From Streptococcus mitis (GTDB lineage Bacteria; Bacillota; Bacilli; Lactobacillales; Streptococcaceae): a DNA stretch of 64,000 nucleotides. How positions within the stretch are numbered: position 1 is the stretch's first letter; each line of letters begins with the position of its first letter. Positions 28,455 to 38,128 of this stretch are shown here, in pieces. The stretch is taken from the NCBI RefSeq assembly GCF_946190275.1, contig NZ_CAMHZQ010000004.1:87672-151671 (forward strand), read 5' to 3'. The notes below the pieces were generated by a model, which was not told where the DNA came from, did not search any database, and saw only the letters and a list, made by a program, of their open reading frames with translations. The position numbers and the translations under genes are program-made.

Positions 28455-29399
28455 GTGAAAAATACTATGAAGTATATGTCAGAATTGACAACAGTAATAG
28501 CATTGATAATTTTAATGGCTGTCATCACTATTATCAATTCAAATTTTTTAACAGCAAATAATCTGTTAAATTTACTATTGCAAGTAACATCAAATGCACT
28601 GATCGCTTTTGGAATGACCTTTGTTATTCTAACAGGTGGAATTGATTTATCAGTTGGATCAATTTTAGCCTTATCCAGTGCGTTAACAGCTGGTCTATTA
28701 GGATCTGGAATGCCTGTTATATTAGCAATTCTCATCTCTTTAATTTTGGGTTGCATTCTGGGGATGATGAATGGTTTATTGATTTCCTACGGGAAATTAG
28801 CTCCATTTATCGTTACTTTAGCAACTATGACTATTTTTAGAGGCGCAACACTTGTTTATACAAATGGGAATCCTATTACAAAGGGATTAAGTGATACATT
28901 CTTATTTCAATTTTTGGGGCAAGGTTACATAGTCGGAATTCCATTTCCTGTAATTATTATGTTTATTGTATTTATTGTTTTATATGTTTTACTTCATAAA
29001 ACAGCATTTGGTAAATCTGTGTATGCTATAGGGGGGAATGAAAAAGCAGCATATATATCAGGTGTGAAACTAAATAAAGTGAAAATTATCATTTATTCAA
29101 TTTCAGGTATTATGGCTTCAATTTCTGGATTGATTATAACATCACGATTAAGTTCTGCTCAACCAACAGCAGGTGCTAGTTATGAAATGGATGCTATTGC
29201 AGCTGTTGTTCTTGGGGGAACCTCTTTATCAGGAGGTAAAGGTCGTATACTGGGGACTCTAATAGGTGCTTTAATTATTGGGGTTTTGAATAATGGGCTT
29301 AATATTATCGGTGTTTCAGCATTTTGGCAACAAGTAGTAAAAGGAGTTGTAATTTTAATTGCTGTTCTGATTGATCGTTTTAAAGTTGTAAAACAGTAG
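28455..29399 (+). CDS. rbsC: Ribose ABC transporter permease
   Basis: This integral membrane protein of 314 residues has 8-10 hydrophobic segments. TGGIDLSVGSILALSSALTA and the EAA-like loop AAVVLGGTSLSGGKGRILGTLIGALIIGVLNNGL identify the CUT2 permease family. It starts with GTG at 28455, with AGGAGG at 28441-28446 in the end of rbsA. It is separated from rbsB by about 100 A+T-rich bases. Confidence 0.95.
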   Translation: MKNTMKYMSELTTVIALIILMAVITIINSNFLTANNLLNLLLQVTSNALIAFGMTFVILTGGIDLSVGSILALSSALTAGLLGSGMPVILAILISLILGCILGMMNGLLISYGKLAPFIVTLATMTIFRGATLVYTNGNPITKGLSDTFLFQFLGQGYIVGIPFPVIIMFIVFIVLYVLLHKTAFGKSVYAIGGNEKAAYISGVKLNKVKIIIYSISGIMASISGLIITSRLSSAQPTAGASYEMDAIAAVVLGGTSLSGGKGRILGTLIGALIIGVLNNGLNIIGVSAFWQQVVKGVVILIAVLIDRFKVVKQ

Positions 29400-29502
29400 A
29401 ATAATTTTCAATTTTTTTGGAAATAGTAACAATTTATTAGATGACGTACAATAATCGGGATTGAAACTATCCCTATAGATATATATTACGAGGAGTAATA
29501 AC

Positions 29503-30468
29503 ATGAAAATTATTAAAAAAATTAGCATTTTTGCTTTGTTTGTAACATTTATTTTTGCTTTAGTAGCTTGTGGAAAAACTGGTTTAGGAAATTCATCAAA
29601 TGATAATAAATCTACGACTCAAAAGTTGGCAAAAGAATTAAAATTAGGAGTTTCTATTTCGACTACTAACAATCCCTATTTTGTGGCTATGAAAGATGGT
29701 CTTGAAAAAGCTGCAGGAGAAAAAGAAGTAACTTTGAAGATAGCAGATGCACAAGATGATGCTGCTAGACAAGCAGATGATATTCAAAATTTTATTAGTC
29801 AAAATGTAGATGCTTTACTAATTAATCCAGTTGATTCTGATGCAATTGTTACATCTATTAAAGCTGCTAATAATGCAAATATTCCAGTAATCTTAATTGA
29901 CCGCGGTAGTAATGGTGGTGAAGTCTTGACAACTGTTGCTTCTGATAACGTAGAAGCAGGTAAAATGGCTGCCGAATTTATTACCAAACAATTGGGAGAA
30001 AAAGCAAAAACTTTTGAATTATCAGGAGTCCCTGGCGCTTCTGCAACAGTAGATAGAGGTAAAGGATTTGAACAAATTTCAAAGACAAATTTAGATGTTC
30101 TTTCTAGTCAATCCGCCAATTTTGATCGCGCAAAAGCTTTGAATACAGCGCAAAATATGATTCAAGGAAACAAAGAAGTACAAGCAATTTTTGCACAGAA
30201 TGATGAGATGGCGTTAGGAGCTGCACAAGCAGTAAAAGCAGCTGGTCTTAGCAATGTATTAATTGTTGGTATTGATGGTCAACCAGATGCACATGACGCT
30301 ATTTCAAAAGGTGATATTACTGCCACTATTGCTCAACAACCAGCTAAGATGGGTGAAATTGCTATTCAATCAGCAATTGATTATTATCAAGGGAAAAAAC
30401 TGGAAAAAGAAACAGTTTCTCCAATTTATCTTGTGACTAAGGATAATGTTGATCAACATAACTGGTGA
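29503..30468 (+). CDS. rbsB: Ribose-binding lipoprotein
   Basis: This is the receptor of the transporter, anchored outside the membrane by a lipid. It has 321 residues with the signal peptide MKIIKKISIFALFVTFIFAL and lipobox VAC, with Cys at 23. The rest is a type I periplasmic-binding fold, with GVSISTTNNPYFVAMKDGLEKAA, NPVDSDAIVTSIKAANNANIPVILIDRG and GIDGQPDAHDAISKGDITATIAQQP. It is the last gene of the ribose operon. I see no convincing terminator after it. Confidence 0.95.
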   Translation: MKIIKKISIFALFVTFIFALVACGKTGLGNSSNDNKSTTQKLAKELKLGVSISTTNNPYFVAMKDGLEKAAGEKEVTLKIADAQDDAARQADDIQNFISQNVDALLINPVDSDAIVTSIKAANNANIPVILIDRGSNGGEVLTTVASDNVEAGKMAAEFITKQLGEKAKTFELSGVPGASATVDRGKGFEQISKTNLDVLSSQSANFDRAKALNTAQNMIQGNKEVQAIFAQNDEMALGAAQAVKAAGLSNVLIVGIDGQPDAHDAISKGDITATIAQQPAKMGEIAIQSAIDYYQGKKLEKETVSPIYLVTKDNVDQHNW

Positions 30469-30544
30469 TATATTTTTAGTAAGTAGGTAGTTGTTAATTT
30501 TCATTCAATGTAGTTTTTAAATATCATTGTTAGTATTTGAGCTA

Positions 30545-30683
30545 TTGGGTTCAAAAAGACCAGATCCAAATTTGGATCTGGCCTATGATATGCTACCCTT
30601 GATGGAGATGATGGAAGCTCCGGACAAGTCAGAGTTTTTCTACCCTCGTCGTACAGAAGACGATTGGGAAAAGAAAATTTTCT
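30545..30683 (+). pseudogene. NUDIX gene 3' fragment
   Basis: The fragment corresponds to the last 47 codons of the NUDIX gene at 24025-24492, without a start. One base is missing relative to the intact copy in the stretch after GACCAGA, so the frame is also shifted. It ends at the matching TAG. It is a by-product of the duplication, not a gene. Confidence 0.85.
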
Positions 30684-30749
30684 AGTCTTTTATTAAATAA
30701 CCAAGTTGATCCAAGGCCTCCTCGATATAGTGGAGGTCTTGTTGTGTTT
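30545..30749 (+). repeat. Long direct duplication, copy 2
   Basis: This is the diverged second copy of 24351-24556, on the far side of the ribose genes. Its right part, from 30682, is the genuine 3' end of niaR. Its left part is a dead NUDIX fragment. The two copies bracket 24557-30544, just under 6 kb. Confidence 0.9.
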
Positions 30750-31197
30750 CAGCTTCGACTAGGTGGTAATGGATGCCATCTGTTAATTCAGACAATGGTC
30801 TAAAGTCTGAATGCTCGACTTGTTCTAGAAAATGCTGAACATCTCGGCGGCAAGACAGTTTCAGCAAGGTTTCAATTTCTCCATAAACGGGATGGTCAAT
30901 CAAAGTATTCTGGACACGTCCTCCATTATCGACGATAGCAAGGAGTTCCTGACCGATTTCTTCAACTTCATGTTTCACTTTGAAAAGTTTGTGAACATAA
31001 GGATTGGTTTCAATTTGCTTATAGATGTAGCCACGATTAGTGGATAGGATAGGAGCGCCATCGGCTCTCAAAATTGCAATGTCCTGGACAATGACCTGAC
31101 GTGTGACATGAAAATGTTCCGCCAAACTTTGACCATTGAGGGCTTTAGGAGCTTCTTTCAAGAGTTGGAGCAGGGCTTGTTTGCGATCTTTTGTCAT
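30682..31197 (-). CDS. niaR: Niacin-responsive repressor NiaR
   Basis: The protein has 171 residues. An N-terminal winged helix (KQALLQLLKEAPKALNGQSLAEHFHVTRQVIVQDIAILRADG) is followed by a 3H domain with the conserved His residues in IDHPVYGE, DVQHF and GIHYHLVEA. NiaR represses niacin salvage and uptake genes when nicotinate is present. It lies just downstream of niaX on the same strand. A tail of the gene is duplicated at 24491-24556. Confidence 0.9.
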   Translation of the reverse strand: MTKDRKQALLQLLKEAPKALNGQSLAEHFHVTRQVIVQDIAILRADGAPILSTNRGYIYKQIETNPYVHKLFKVKHEVEEIGQELLAIVDNGGRVQNTLIDHPVYGEIETLLKLSCRRDVQHFLEQVEHSDFRPLSELTDGIHYHLVEAETQQDLHYIEEALDQLGYLIKD

Positions 31198-31208
31198 AGT
31201 TCTTCCTT

Positions 31209-31736
31209 TTAACGGCGTTTTCGAAGCACTTTATAGACAGCTAGTGCTAATGTATAGTCTACCATACTATGGATAATTGTGCCAAATCCAACTAGCACAA
31301 AGAGAACATAAAACATATTTTCTACATTAGTACCGGAAGTTGCGTAAAAAAGGACACAGGCCAATACTTCAGCAAGGGCATGGATAAGCGCTAAAACAAA
31401 ATTAAAAATCCAGGAAGCTTTTGGTTTATCTAGGGTATCGGGGAATTTTTGTAGGTAAAGAGCTCCCAAAGTCCCAAAAAAGATATGGGAAAAAGCTCGA
31501 AAAACAATAACCATGGGATAGCCAGCCATCAAAAATCCAAAACTAGAGGCTAGGATGACAAAAACTGCCATCAAGGGCGATAAGAACATGGCAATAAAAA
31601 TGGCGATGTGGCTCCCCAAAGTGTAAGAAGCAGGTGGAATGACGATCTTAAAAGGCATAACGATTGGAATCAAAATCGCAATAGCCGTTAAGAGGGCAGT
31701 CATTGTCATAAATTGTGTCTTTTTCCGTGTATTCAT
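31209..31736 (-). CDS. niaX: Niacin ECF transporter S component
   Basis: This small membrane protein of 175 residues has about six hydrophobic segments and binds the vitamin for an energy-coupling-factor transporter. I place the start at ATG 31736 behind AAAAGGAG. A longer frame to 31790 would cross the probable operator. FMTMTALLTAIAILIPIVMPFKIVIPPASYTLGSHIAIFIAMFLSP fits the NiaX/YhhQ-like S-component pattern. Pairing with niaR supports niacin as substrate. The shared EcfAAT module is not in this window. Confidence 0.85.
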   Translation of the reverse strand: MNTRKKTQFMTMTALLTAIAILIPIVMPFKIVIPPASYTLGSHIAIFIAMFLSPLMAVFVILASSFGFLMAGYPMVIVFRAFSHIFFGTLGALYLQKFPDTLDKPKASWIFNFVLALIHALAEVLACVLFYATSGTNVENMFYVLFVLVGFGTIIHSMVDYTLALAVYKVLRKRR

Positions 31737-31754
31737 AAGAATCTCCTTTTTATC

Positions 31755-31764
31755 TGTATATACA
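31755..31764. promoter_or_regulatory. Candidate NiaR operator
   Basis: TGTATATACA is a perfect palindrome 19 bases upstream of the niaX start and resembles known NiaR sites. The TATACT just upstream on the minus strand may be the -10. Confidence 0.5.
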
Positions 31765-31880
31765 CTAGTATAGTACAATAAACAAGGCAATTAAGCAAGG
31801 ATTTACTTAGGTTTATAAGTCATTTTTTTAATTAAAGACTCGTAAACATTTCACTAAAAATCCAAACTATACAGAGCAAA

Positions 31881-31914
31881 ATCTCCACCTTCAAGCTTGA
31901 AAGTGGAGATGTTT
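31881..31914 (-). terminator. Terminator after panT
   Basis: ATCTCCAC (31881-31888) pairs with GTGGAGAT (31903-31910), with the inner palindrome TTCAAGCTTGAA. The T run is stronger on the plus strand, but the gene that needs a terminator is panT on the minus strand. It may work in both directions. Confidence 0.65.
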
Positions 31915-32478
31915 TTATTTTTTCAAAGTCTGTAGTCTTGGAACAATGGCTAGGGTTAGAACTGCGGAAATAACTAATTCAGCAATCGAATTTGTTGAGA
32001 TAACAGTTGCTAGGAGTTTTTGGATATTACCATCAAAGACATTTCCAAAAAGGTAGAAAATTCCACCAAGTACAAAGACAGTATTTGTCAAGGAACCAAG
32101 GGCTCCAGCTAAAATCAGACCAGTTTTATTTTTCATCAGTTTATAGACTAGATACGGAGTTAAACCAATCAAAATACGTGGTACGATGGCAATGATAGCT
32201 GAGTAGATGTTTCCGTTTGGTACAAATGGGGAGAAGAGGTAACTTGTCGGTAGAATTGTAATCGTGTTAACAGTTAAGCTAAGTAGCCCCATCAAAAATC
32301 CAAGTGTAACCCCAACTCGTGGACCGTAAATAATGCTGGCAATAATGACAGGAATATGAACGATAGTCGGTTTGATTGGGAATGGAAAAAGGTTAAAGAT
32401 AAGTGAGCTCAGAAAGTGTATCACGAGCATGGTTGCAAAAAAGATAGCAATAGGTGCAATATTAGAGCGTTTTTTCAT
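31915..32478 (-). CDS. panT: Pantothenate ECF transporter S component
   Basis: This is a membrane protein of 187 residues with six or so hydrophobic segments. FPFPIKPTIVHIPVIIASIIYGPRVGVTLGFLMGLLSL is the typical S-component stretch of the PanT group. It overlaps coaC by 17 bases and sits at the end of the coaB-coaC unit, so pantothenate, the precursor of CoA, is the expected substrate. The assignment rests on this context and general similarity. Confidence 0.8.
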   Translation of the reverse strand: MKKRSNIAPIAIFFATMLVIHFLSSLIFNLFPFPIKPTIVHIPVIIASIIYGPRVGVTLGFLMGLLSLTVNTITILPTSYLFSPFVPNGNIYSAIIAIVPRILIGLTPYLVYKLMKNKTGLILAGALGSLTNTVFVLGGIFYLFGNVFDGNIQKLLATVISTNSIAELVISAVLTLAIVPRLQTLKK

Positions 32479-33013
32479 CGAGAGTTTCCTTTATTCTTTC
32501 TAAAATAATTGTGAGGTCAGCTAAGGCTCCTCGTCCGTGGTCTCCACAAGCTAGTAGGGATTCCTTAGGAGCAATCAGCTGATAGCCGTAGGTTTCTAAT
32601 GTTTTCAGATTAGCCTGAGTTGCTGGATGGTCATACATTTTTGTGTTCATAGCAGGAGCTATTAGTTTGGGAATATGACTTGGCAAGGCTAGAGCCGTAC
32701 TGGTCACCATGTTGTCTGCAAAGCCGTGGGCTAGTTTTGTAATAGTGTTAGCTGTTGCAGGGACTACGATGAATAAATCTGCTTTTTTTCCAAGTTCGAT
32801 ATGATTGACTTGATCAGGATAGGGTTCCTTCATGACATCCAAGTGGACAGGATTCTGTGATAAGACCTGTAGAGTCAAAGGTTGGATAAACTCTGTAGCA
32901 GCCTGAGTCATTAAGACAGTGACTTGATGACCTTGTTTTTTTAGAGAATTGACTAAATCTGCCGACTTGTAAGAGGCGATTGACCCTGTTACAGCCAAGA
33001 GAATATTTGCCAT
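32462..33013 (-). CDS. coaC: Phosphopantothenoylcysteine decarboxylase
   Basis: It removes CO2 from phosphopantothenoylcysteine in CoA synthesis and uses FMN. The protein has 183 residues, a stand-alone flavoprotein rather than a CoaBC fusion. ILLAVTGSIASYKSADLVN binds FMN. APAMNTKMYDHPA is the PxMNxxMW-type motif, and LACGDHGRGAL holds the conserved Cys. The pairing with a separate coaB gene is characteristic of streptococci and enterococci. It lies 11 bases after coaB. Confidence 0.95.
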   Translation of the reverse strand: MANILLAVTGSIASYKSADLVNSLKKQGHQVTVLMTQAATEFIQPLTLQVLSQNPVHLDVMKEPYPDQVNHIELGKKADLFIVVPATANTITKLAHGFADNMVTSTALALPSHIPKLIAPAMNTKMYDHPATQANLKTLETYGYQLIAPKESLLACGDHGRGALADLTIILERIKETLDEKTL

Positions 33014-33024
33014 AGCTTTCCTTT

Positions 33025-33714
33025 CTATGAATGATAGTCTTGAATTTTTTCAAGGAGGAGTTCTGCAATTTCTTCTTTAGTCTGGACTGTTTGAAGCTGA
33101 TCTTTTTCAACAAAGATTGCACGATGCTGGTTTGCTGAGATTTTAGTCAGATCATTTGCAATGATTAAGTCTGCTTGGTTCTTGATAAGACTTTTTCTGG
33201 CAATCTCGATGAGATAATCCTTAGAGACATCAACTAGCAGTTTGAAACCAATCAGATGAATAGCAGGATTCCACTCCTTGACTAGAGAAATAATTTTGGG
33301 TGTCTTTTTTAGGAATAAAACCTGAACCTCGTCAGTTGAAGAAATCTTAGCTTGATGATTTTGCTTGCTTAAAAATTCTTCTAGATTGGAACTAGCTTGG
33401 ACTTCCTCAAGCCCTGTCATATAAACAGGAGTGTAGTCAGAAACAGCCATTGAGTGGACCAAGACCTGATAATTCTGAACACGTTCTTGCATTTCAAGGA
33501 GAAGGTCGTTTGTATTGTTAATTTCTTGAATGCTTAGGTTAGGATGAGGTTCTGGCTTCACGGCTCGTTTTGTTGTTATCAAACAAACTTCATGCCCTGC
33601 AGCAAGCAAGGTTTCTGTGATGATTTTCCCCAAGTGACCTGTAGAATGGTTAGTGATAGAGCGGACGCTATCGATAGATTCACTGGTACCACCCGATGTA
33701 ACTAAAATTTTCAT
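33025..33714 (-). CDS. coaB: Phosphopantothenate-cysteine ligase
   Basis: It joins cysteine to phosphopantothenate, the step before CoaC. The protein has 229 residues from ATG 33714. MKILVTSGGTSESIDSVRSITNHSTGHLGKIITE is the family N terminus. The in-frame TTG at 33729 would lie within the -10 region and is rejected. No ribosome-binding site is visible. The promoter places the transcript start on the ATG itself. It is the first gene of the coaB-coaC-panT unit. Confidence 0.93.
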   Translation of the reverse strand: MKILVTSGGTSESIDSVRSITNHSTGHLGKIITETLLAAGHEVCLITTKRAVKPEPHPNLSIQEINNTNDLLLEMQERVQNYQVLVHSMAVSDYTPVYMTGLEEVQASSNLEEFLSKQNHQAKISSTDEVQVLFLKKTPKIISLVKEWNPAIHLIGFKLLVDVSKDYLIEIARKSLIKNQADLIIANDLTKISANQHRAIFVEKDQLQTVQTKEEIAELLLEKIQDYHS

Positions 33715-33720
33715 AGCACT

Positions 33721-33749
33721 ATTGTACACAAAAATAAACGGTAAGTAAA
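33721..33749 (-). promoter_or_regulatory. Promoter of coaB-coaC-panT, probably leaderless
   Basis: On the minus strand TTTACT, a 17-base spacer and TACAAT are followed by only six bases (AGTGCT) before ATG. The start point expected about 7 bases downstream of the -10 is therefore the A of the start codon. Confidence 0.55.
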
Positions 33750-33897
33750 ATGAAAGTGATAAAATTTTGGTAAAAGGAAAGAATATAGTTTCAAACTATA
33801 AAGCCATATAAAATTTAAGAAAGGACTCTAAAAACCTTAAAAACAGAGATATTTACGAACGTTTAGAGAGTTTTGGGATGTTAAAAATCTTATTTTG

Positions 33898-33906
33898 TGT
33901 TATAAT
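33898..33906 (+). promoter_or_regulatory. Extended -10 promoter of fhs
   Basis: TGTTATAAT at 33898-33906, 34 bases before the ATG. The rest of the interval 33750-33890 holds only an 8-bp inverted repeat around 33792. Confidence 0.6.
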
Positions 33907-33939
33907 GAATTATCATATAAGAGGTTAGAGGAGTTTTGA

Positions 33940-35610
33940 ATGAAAACAGATATTGAAATCGCACAGAGTATTGAGTTAAAGCCAATCGTTGATGTTGTAG
34001 AGAAACTGGGCATTTCTTACGATGATTTGGAGTTGTATGGAAAGTACAAGGCTAAACTCAGCTTTGATAAAATTCGTGCAGTTGAGAGCAATCCAGTTGG
34101 GAAATTGATTCTAGTTACTGCCATCAACCCAACACCTGCAGGTGAAGGAAAATCGACGATTACCATTGGTCTTGCGGATGCCTTGAATAAAATTGGCAAG
34201 AAAACCATGATCGCTATCCGCGAACCATCTCTTGGTCCTGTAATGGGGATTAAGGGTGGTGCTGCTGGTGGTGGTTACGCTCAAGTTCTGCCAATGGAAG
34301 ACATCAATCTCCACTTTACGGGGGATATGCATGCCATTACGACTGCCAACAATGCGCTTTCTGCCTTGATTGACAACCACTTGCACCAAGGGAATGAGTT
34401 GGGAATTGACCAACGTCGTATCCTTTGGAAACGTGTTGTGGACTTGAATGATCGCGCCCTTCGTCATGTGACAGTTGGACTTGGTGGTCCTCTAAACGGA
34501 ATTCCACGTGAGGATGGTTTTGATATTACAGTTGCTTCTGAAATCATGGCCATTCTTTGCTTGGCGACTGATATTGAAGATTTGAAACGCCGTTTGGCCA
34601 ATATCGTTATCGGTTATCGCTATGATCGTACGCCTGTTTCTGTAGGTGATTTGCAGGTTGAAGGTGCCTTGACGTTGATCTTGAAGGATGCTATTAAGCC
34701 AAACTTGGTTCAAACAATTTACGGAACACCTGCCTTTGTGCACGGTGGTCCATTTGCCAATATTGCTCACGGATGTAACTCTGTCTTAGCAACTACAACA
34801 GCCCTTCACTTGGCTGATTACACTGTTACTGAAGCTGGTTTTGGTGCAGACCTTGGTGCCGAGAAATTCCTTGATATTAAGACTCCAAACTTACCAACAT
34901 CTCCAGATGCAGTTGTCATTGTCGCAACCCTTCGTGCCCTTAAGATGAATGGTGGTGTGGCTAAAGACGCTCTGACAGAAGAAAACGTAGAAGCAGTTCG
35001 TGCAGGTTTTGCTAACTTGAAACGCCACGTTGAAAATATCCGTAAATTTGGAGTACCTGCAGTCGTAGCTATTAATGAATTTGTCTCTGATACAGAAGCT
35101 GAAATTGCAGTCTTGAAAGAACTTTGTGCCTCAATCGATGTACCAGTTGAATTGGCTAGTGTCTGGGCTGATGGTGCAGAAGGTGGAGTAGCACTTGCCG
35201 AAACAGTTGTCAAGACTATCGCTGAAAACCCATCTAACTATAAACGTTTGTATGACAATGACCTTTCTGTTCAAGAAAAGATTGAAAAGATTGTTACTGA
35301 AATCTACCGTGGTAGCAAAGTGAACTTTGAGAAGAAAGCTCAAACTCAAATCGCTCAAATCGTTCAAAACGGTTGGGACAAATTGCCAATCTGTATGGCT
35401 AAGACCCAGTATAGCTTCTCAGACAATCCAAATGCACTTGGAGCACCTGAAAACTTTGAAATTACCATTCGTGAATTGGTGCCAAAATTAGGTGCAGGCT
35501 TCATCGTTGCCCTAACTGGCGATGTCATGACTATGCCAGGCCTTCCAAAGCGCCCTGCTGCTCTTAATATGGATGTTGAAAGTGACGGAACAGTTCTAGG
35601 CTTGTTCTAA
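33940..35610 (+). CDS. fhs: Formate-tetrahydrofolate ligase
   Basis: It activates formate onto tetrahydrofolate with ATP and so supplies one-carbon units for purine and formyl-Met synthesis. The protein has 556 residues, the usual length. The P loop lies in [22 protein letters not shown] (about residues 62-83), followed by [23 protein letters not shown]. The C-terminal [15 protein letters not shown] is also typical. It is monocistronic, with its own extended -10 promoter and a strong terminator. Confidence 0.97.
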   Translation: MKTDIEIAQSIELKPIVDVVEKLGISYDDLELYGKYKAKLSFDKIRAVESNPVGKLILVTAINPTPAGEGKSTITIGLADALNKIGKKTMIAIREPSLGPVMGIKGGAAGGGYAQVLPMEDINLHFTGDMHAITTANNALSALIDNHLHQGNELGIDQRRILWKRVVDLNDRALRHVTVGLGGPLNGIPREDGFDITVASEIMAILCLATDIEDLKRRLANIVIGYRYDRTPVSVGDLQVEGALTLILKDAIKPNLVQTIYGTPAFVHGGPFANIAHGCNSVLATTTALHLADYTVTEAGFGADLGAEKFLDIKTPNLPTSPDAVVIVATLRALKMNGGVAKDALTEENVEAVRAGFANLKRHVENIRKFGVPAVVAINEFVSDTEAEIAVLKELCASIDVPVELASVWADGAEGGVALAETVVKTIAENPSNYKRLYDNDLSVQEKIEKIVTEIYRGSKVNFEKKAQTQIAQIVQNGWDKLPICMAKTQYSFSDNPNALGAPENFEITIRELVPKLGAGFIVALTGDVMTMPGLPKRPAALNMDVESDGTVLGLF

Positions 35611-35628
35611 TATATTATAATTGACTTT

Positions 35629-35664
35629 AAATGAGTTTGGAAACACTATCCAAGCTCATTTTCT
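35629..35664 (+). terminator. Terminator of fhs
   Basis: AAATGAG...TTGG pairs with CCAA...CTCATTT (35629-35661) and leads into a T-rich stretch. Confidence 0.75.
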
Positions 35665-35752
35665 TATCTAGTTCTAAGGAGTTGTTTTCAGCTAATGAAA
35701 GAGTTGCCTTCTACACACAATTAATCTAGGTAAAGATATTTTCCCTGATTTC

Positions 35753-35761
35753 TGATATAAT
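35753..35761 (+). promoter_or_regulatory. Extended -10 promoter of pcrA
   Basis: TGATATAAT at 35753-35761, about 34 bases before the ATG at 35795. Confidence 0.55.
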
Positions 35762-35794
35762 AGAAATATTGACTTCAAGAGTAAGGAAGAGAAG

Positions 35795-38086
35795 ATGAAC
35801 GCATTATTAAATGGAATGAATGACCGTCAGGCTGAGGCGGTGCAAACGACAGAAGGTCCCTTGTTGATTATGGCGGGGGCTGGCTCTGGAAAGACCCGAG
35901 TTTTGACCCACCGCATTGCTTATCTGATTGATGAAAAGCTGGTCAATCCGTGGAATATCTTGGCCATTACCTTTACTAATAAGGCTGCGCGTGAGATGAA
36001 GGAGCGTGCTTATAGCCTCAATCCAGCCACTCAGGACTGTCTGATTGCGACCTTCCACTCCATGTGTGTTCGTATTCTGCGTCGCGATGCGGATCATATT
36101 GGCTACAACCGTAATTTTACAATTGTCGATCCTGGTGAACAACGAACTCTCATGAAACGTATTCTCAAGCAGTTGAACTTGGATCCGAAAAAATGGAATG
36201 AACGAAGCATCTTAGGAACCATTTCCAATGCTAAGAATGACCTGATTGATGATGTTGCCTATGCTGCTCAAGCTGGTGATATGTATACGCAAATCGTGGC
36301 CCAGTGTTATACTGCTTATCAAAAAGAGCTTCGTCAGTCGGAGTCGGTTGACTTTGATGATTTGATTATGCTGACCCTGCGTCTCTTTGATCAGAATCCT
36401 GATGTCTTGACCTACTACCAGCAGAAGTTTCAATACATCCACGTTGATGAATACCAAGATACCAACCATGCCCAGTACCAACTGGTCAAACTCTTAGCTT
36501 CCCGTTTTAAAAATATCTGTGTGGTTGGGGATGCGGACCAGTCTATCTACGGTTGGCGTGGTGCTGATATGCAGAATATCTTGGACTTTGAAAAGGATTA
36601 CCCCCAAGCTAAGGTTGTTTTGTTGGAGGAGAATTATCGTTCAACTAAAACCATTCTCCAAGCGGCCAACGAGGTTATTAAAAATAATAAAAACCGCCGT
36701 CCTAAGAATCTCTGGACCCAAAACGCTGATGGGGAGCAAATCGTTTACTATCGTGCCGATGATGAGCTGGATGAGGCTGTATTTGTAGCCAGAACCATCG
36801 ATGAACTTAGTCGCAGTCAAAACTTCCTTCACAAGGATTTTGCAGTCCTCTATCGTACAAATGCCCAGTCTCGTACTATTGAGGAAGCCCTGCTCAAGTC
36901 AAATATACCTTATACCATGGTTGGTGGAACCAAGTTCTACAGCCGTAAGGAAATTCGCGATATTATCGCTTATCTCAACCTCATTGCTAATTTGAGTGAC
37001 AATATCAGTTTTGAGCGTATTATCAACGAACCGAAACGTGGAATTGGGCCAGGTACAGTTGAGAAAATCCGTGACTTTGCGAATATGCAAGATATGTCCA
37101 TGCTAGATGCTTCTGCTAATATCATGTTATCTGGTATCAAGGGTAAAGCAGCCCAGTCTATCTGGGATTTTGCCAATATGATTCTGGATTTGCGGGAGCA
37201 ACTGGACCACTTAAGCATTACTGAGTTAGTTGAGTCCGTCCTAGAAAAAACAGGTTATGTCGATATTCTTAACACCCAAGCGACTCTAGAAAGCAAGGCT
37301 AGGGTTGAAAATATTGAAGAGTTCCTTTCTGTGACGAAAAACTTTGATGATACCTCTGATGGTCCAGAAGAGGAAACTGGTTTGGACAAACTGAGTCGTT
37401 TCTTAAATGACCTGGCCTTGATTGCCGACACAGATTCAGGTAGTCAGGAGACATCAGAAGTGACCCTAATGACCCTGCATGCTGCCAAAGGTCTCGAGTT
37501 TCCAGTTGTCTTTTTGATTGGGATGGAAGAAAATGTCTTTCCGCTTAGCCGTGCAGCTGAAGATCAAGATGAATTGGAAGAAGAACGCCGTCTGGCCTAT
37601 GTAGGAATTACACGTGCAGAGAAAATTCTCTATCTGACAAATGCCAACTCACGCCTGCTTTTTGGTCGTACAAACTACAACCGTCCGACTCGTTTTATTA
37701 ACGAAATCAGTTCAGACTTGCTTGAATATCAAGGTCTAGCCCGTCCAGCAAATTCAAGCTTTAAAGCATCTTATAGCAGTGGTGGCCTTGCCTTCGGTCA
37801 AGGTATGAGTCTTGCTCAGGCTCTTCAAGACCGTAAACGCAGTGCTGCTCCAAAAACTATCCAGTCAAGCGGTCTCCCATTTGGTCCATTTACAGCTGGC
37901 GCAAAATCAGCGTCTAGTGAGACAAATTGGTCCATTGGTGATATTGCCCTCCACAAGAAGTGGGGAGAGGGAACCGTTCTGGAAGTTTCAGGTAGCGGTG
38001 CTACTCAGGAATTAAAAATCAATTTCCCAGAAGTTGGCCTGAAAAAACTTTTAGCTAGTGTAGCCCCAATTGAGAAAAAAATCTAA
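35795..38086 (+). CDS. pcrA: ATP-dependent DNA helicase PcrA
   Basis: This is a UvrD/Rep-type 3'-5' helicase for repair and replication-fork maintenance. The protein has 763 residues. [15 protein letters not shown] is Walker A near residue 30. [38 protein letters not shown] and [12 protein letters not shown] follow in the expected order, and [12 protein letters not shown] is motif VI. The C-terminal tail ends in a Tudor-like segment ([12 protein letters not shown]) that contacts RNA polymerase in homologues. GGAAGAG precedes the ATG. Confidence 0.96.
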   Translation: MNALLNGMNDRQAEAVQTTEGPLLIMAGAGSGKTRVLTHRIAYLIDEKLVNPWNILAITFTNKAAREMKERAYSLNPATQDCLIATFHSMCVRILRRDADHIGYNRNFTIVDPGEQRTLMKRILKQLNLDPKKWNERSILGTISNAKNDLIDDVAYAAQAGDMYTQIVAQCYTAYQKELRQSESVDFDDLIMLTLRLFDQNPDVLTYYQQKFQYIHVDEYQDTNHAQYQLVKLLASRFKNICVVGDADQSIYGWRGADMQNILDFEKDYPQAKVVLLEENYRSTKTILQAANEVIKNNKNRRPKNLWTQNADGEQIVYYRADDELDEAVFVARTIDELSRSQNFLHKDFAVLYRTNAQSRTIEEALLKSNIPYTMVGGTKFYSRKEIRDIIAYLNLIANLSDNISFERIINEPKRGIGPGTVEKIRDFANMQDMSMLDASANIMLSGIKGKAAQSIWDFANMILDLREQLDHLSITELVESVLEKTGYVDILNTQATLESKARVENIEEFLSVTKNFDDTSDGPEEETGLDKLSRFLNDLALIADTDSGSQETSEVTLMTLHAAKGLEFPVVFLIGMEENVFPLSRAAEDQDELEEERRLAYVGITRAEKILYLTNANSRLLFGRTNYNRPTRFINEISSDLLEYQGLARPANSSFKASYSSGGLAFGQGMSLAQALQDRKRSAAPKTIQSSGLPFGPFTAGAKSASSETNWSIGDIALHKKWGEGTVLEVSGSGATQELKINFPEVGLKKLLASVAPIEKKI

Positions 38087-38128
38087 TTTTCCATCCTTCT
38101 CACGAATAATAAAGTGAGGAGGATTTTT

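Noticed and set aside
31737..31790. Longer niaX start at 31790
   Set aside because: The extra residues are translated from the operator/promoter region, and a good AAGGAG site is placed for ATG 31736.
33714..33729. Earlier TTG start for coaB
   Set aside because: It would lie in the promoter -10 and adds five residues (MYNSA) not expected before the conserved MKILVTSGG.
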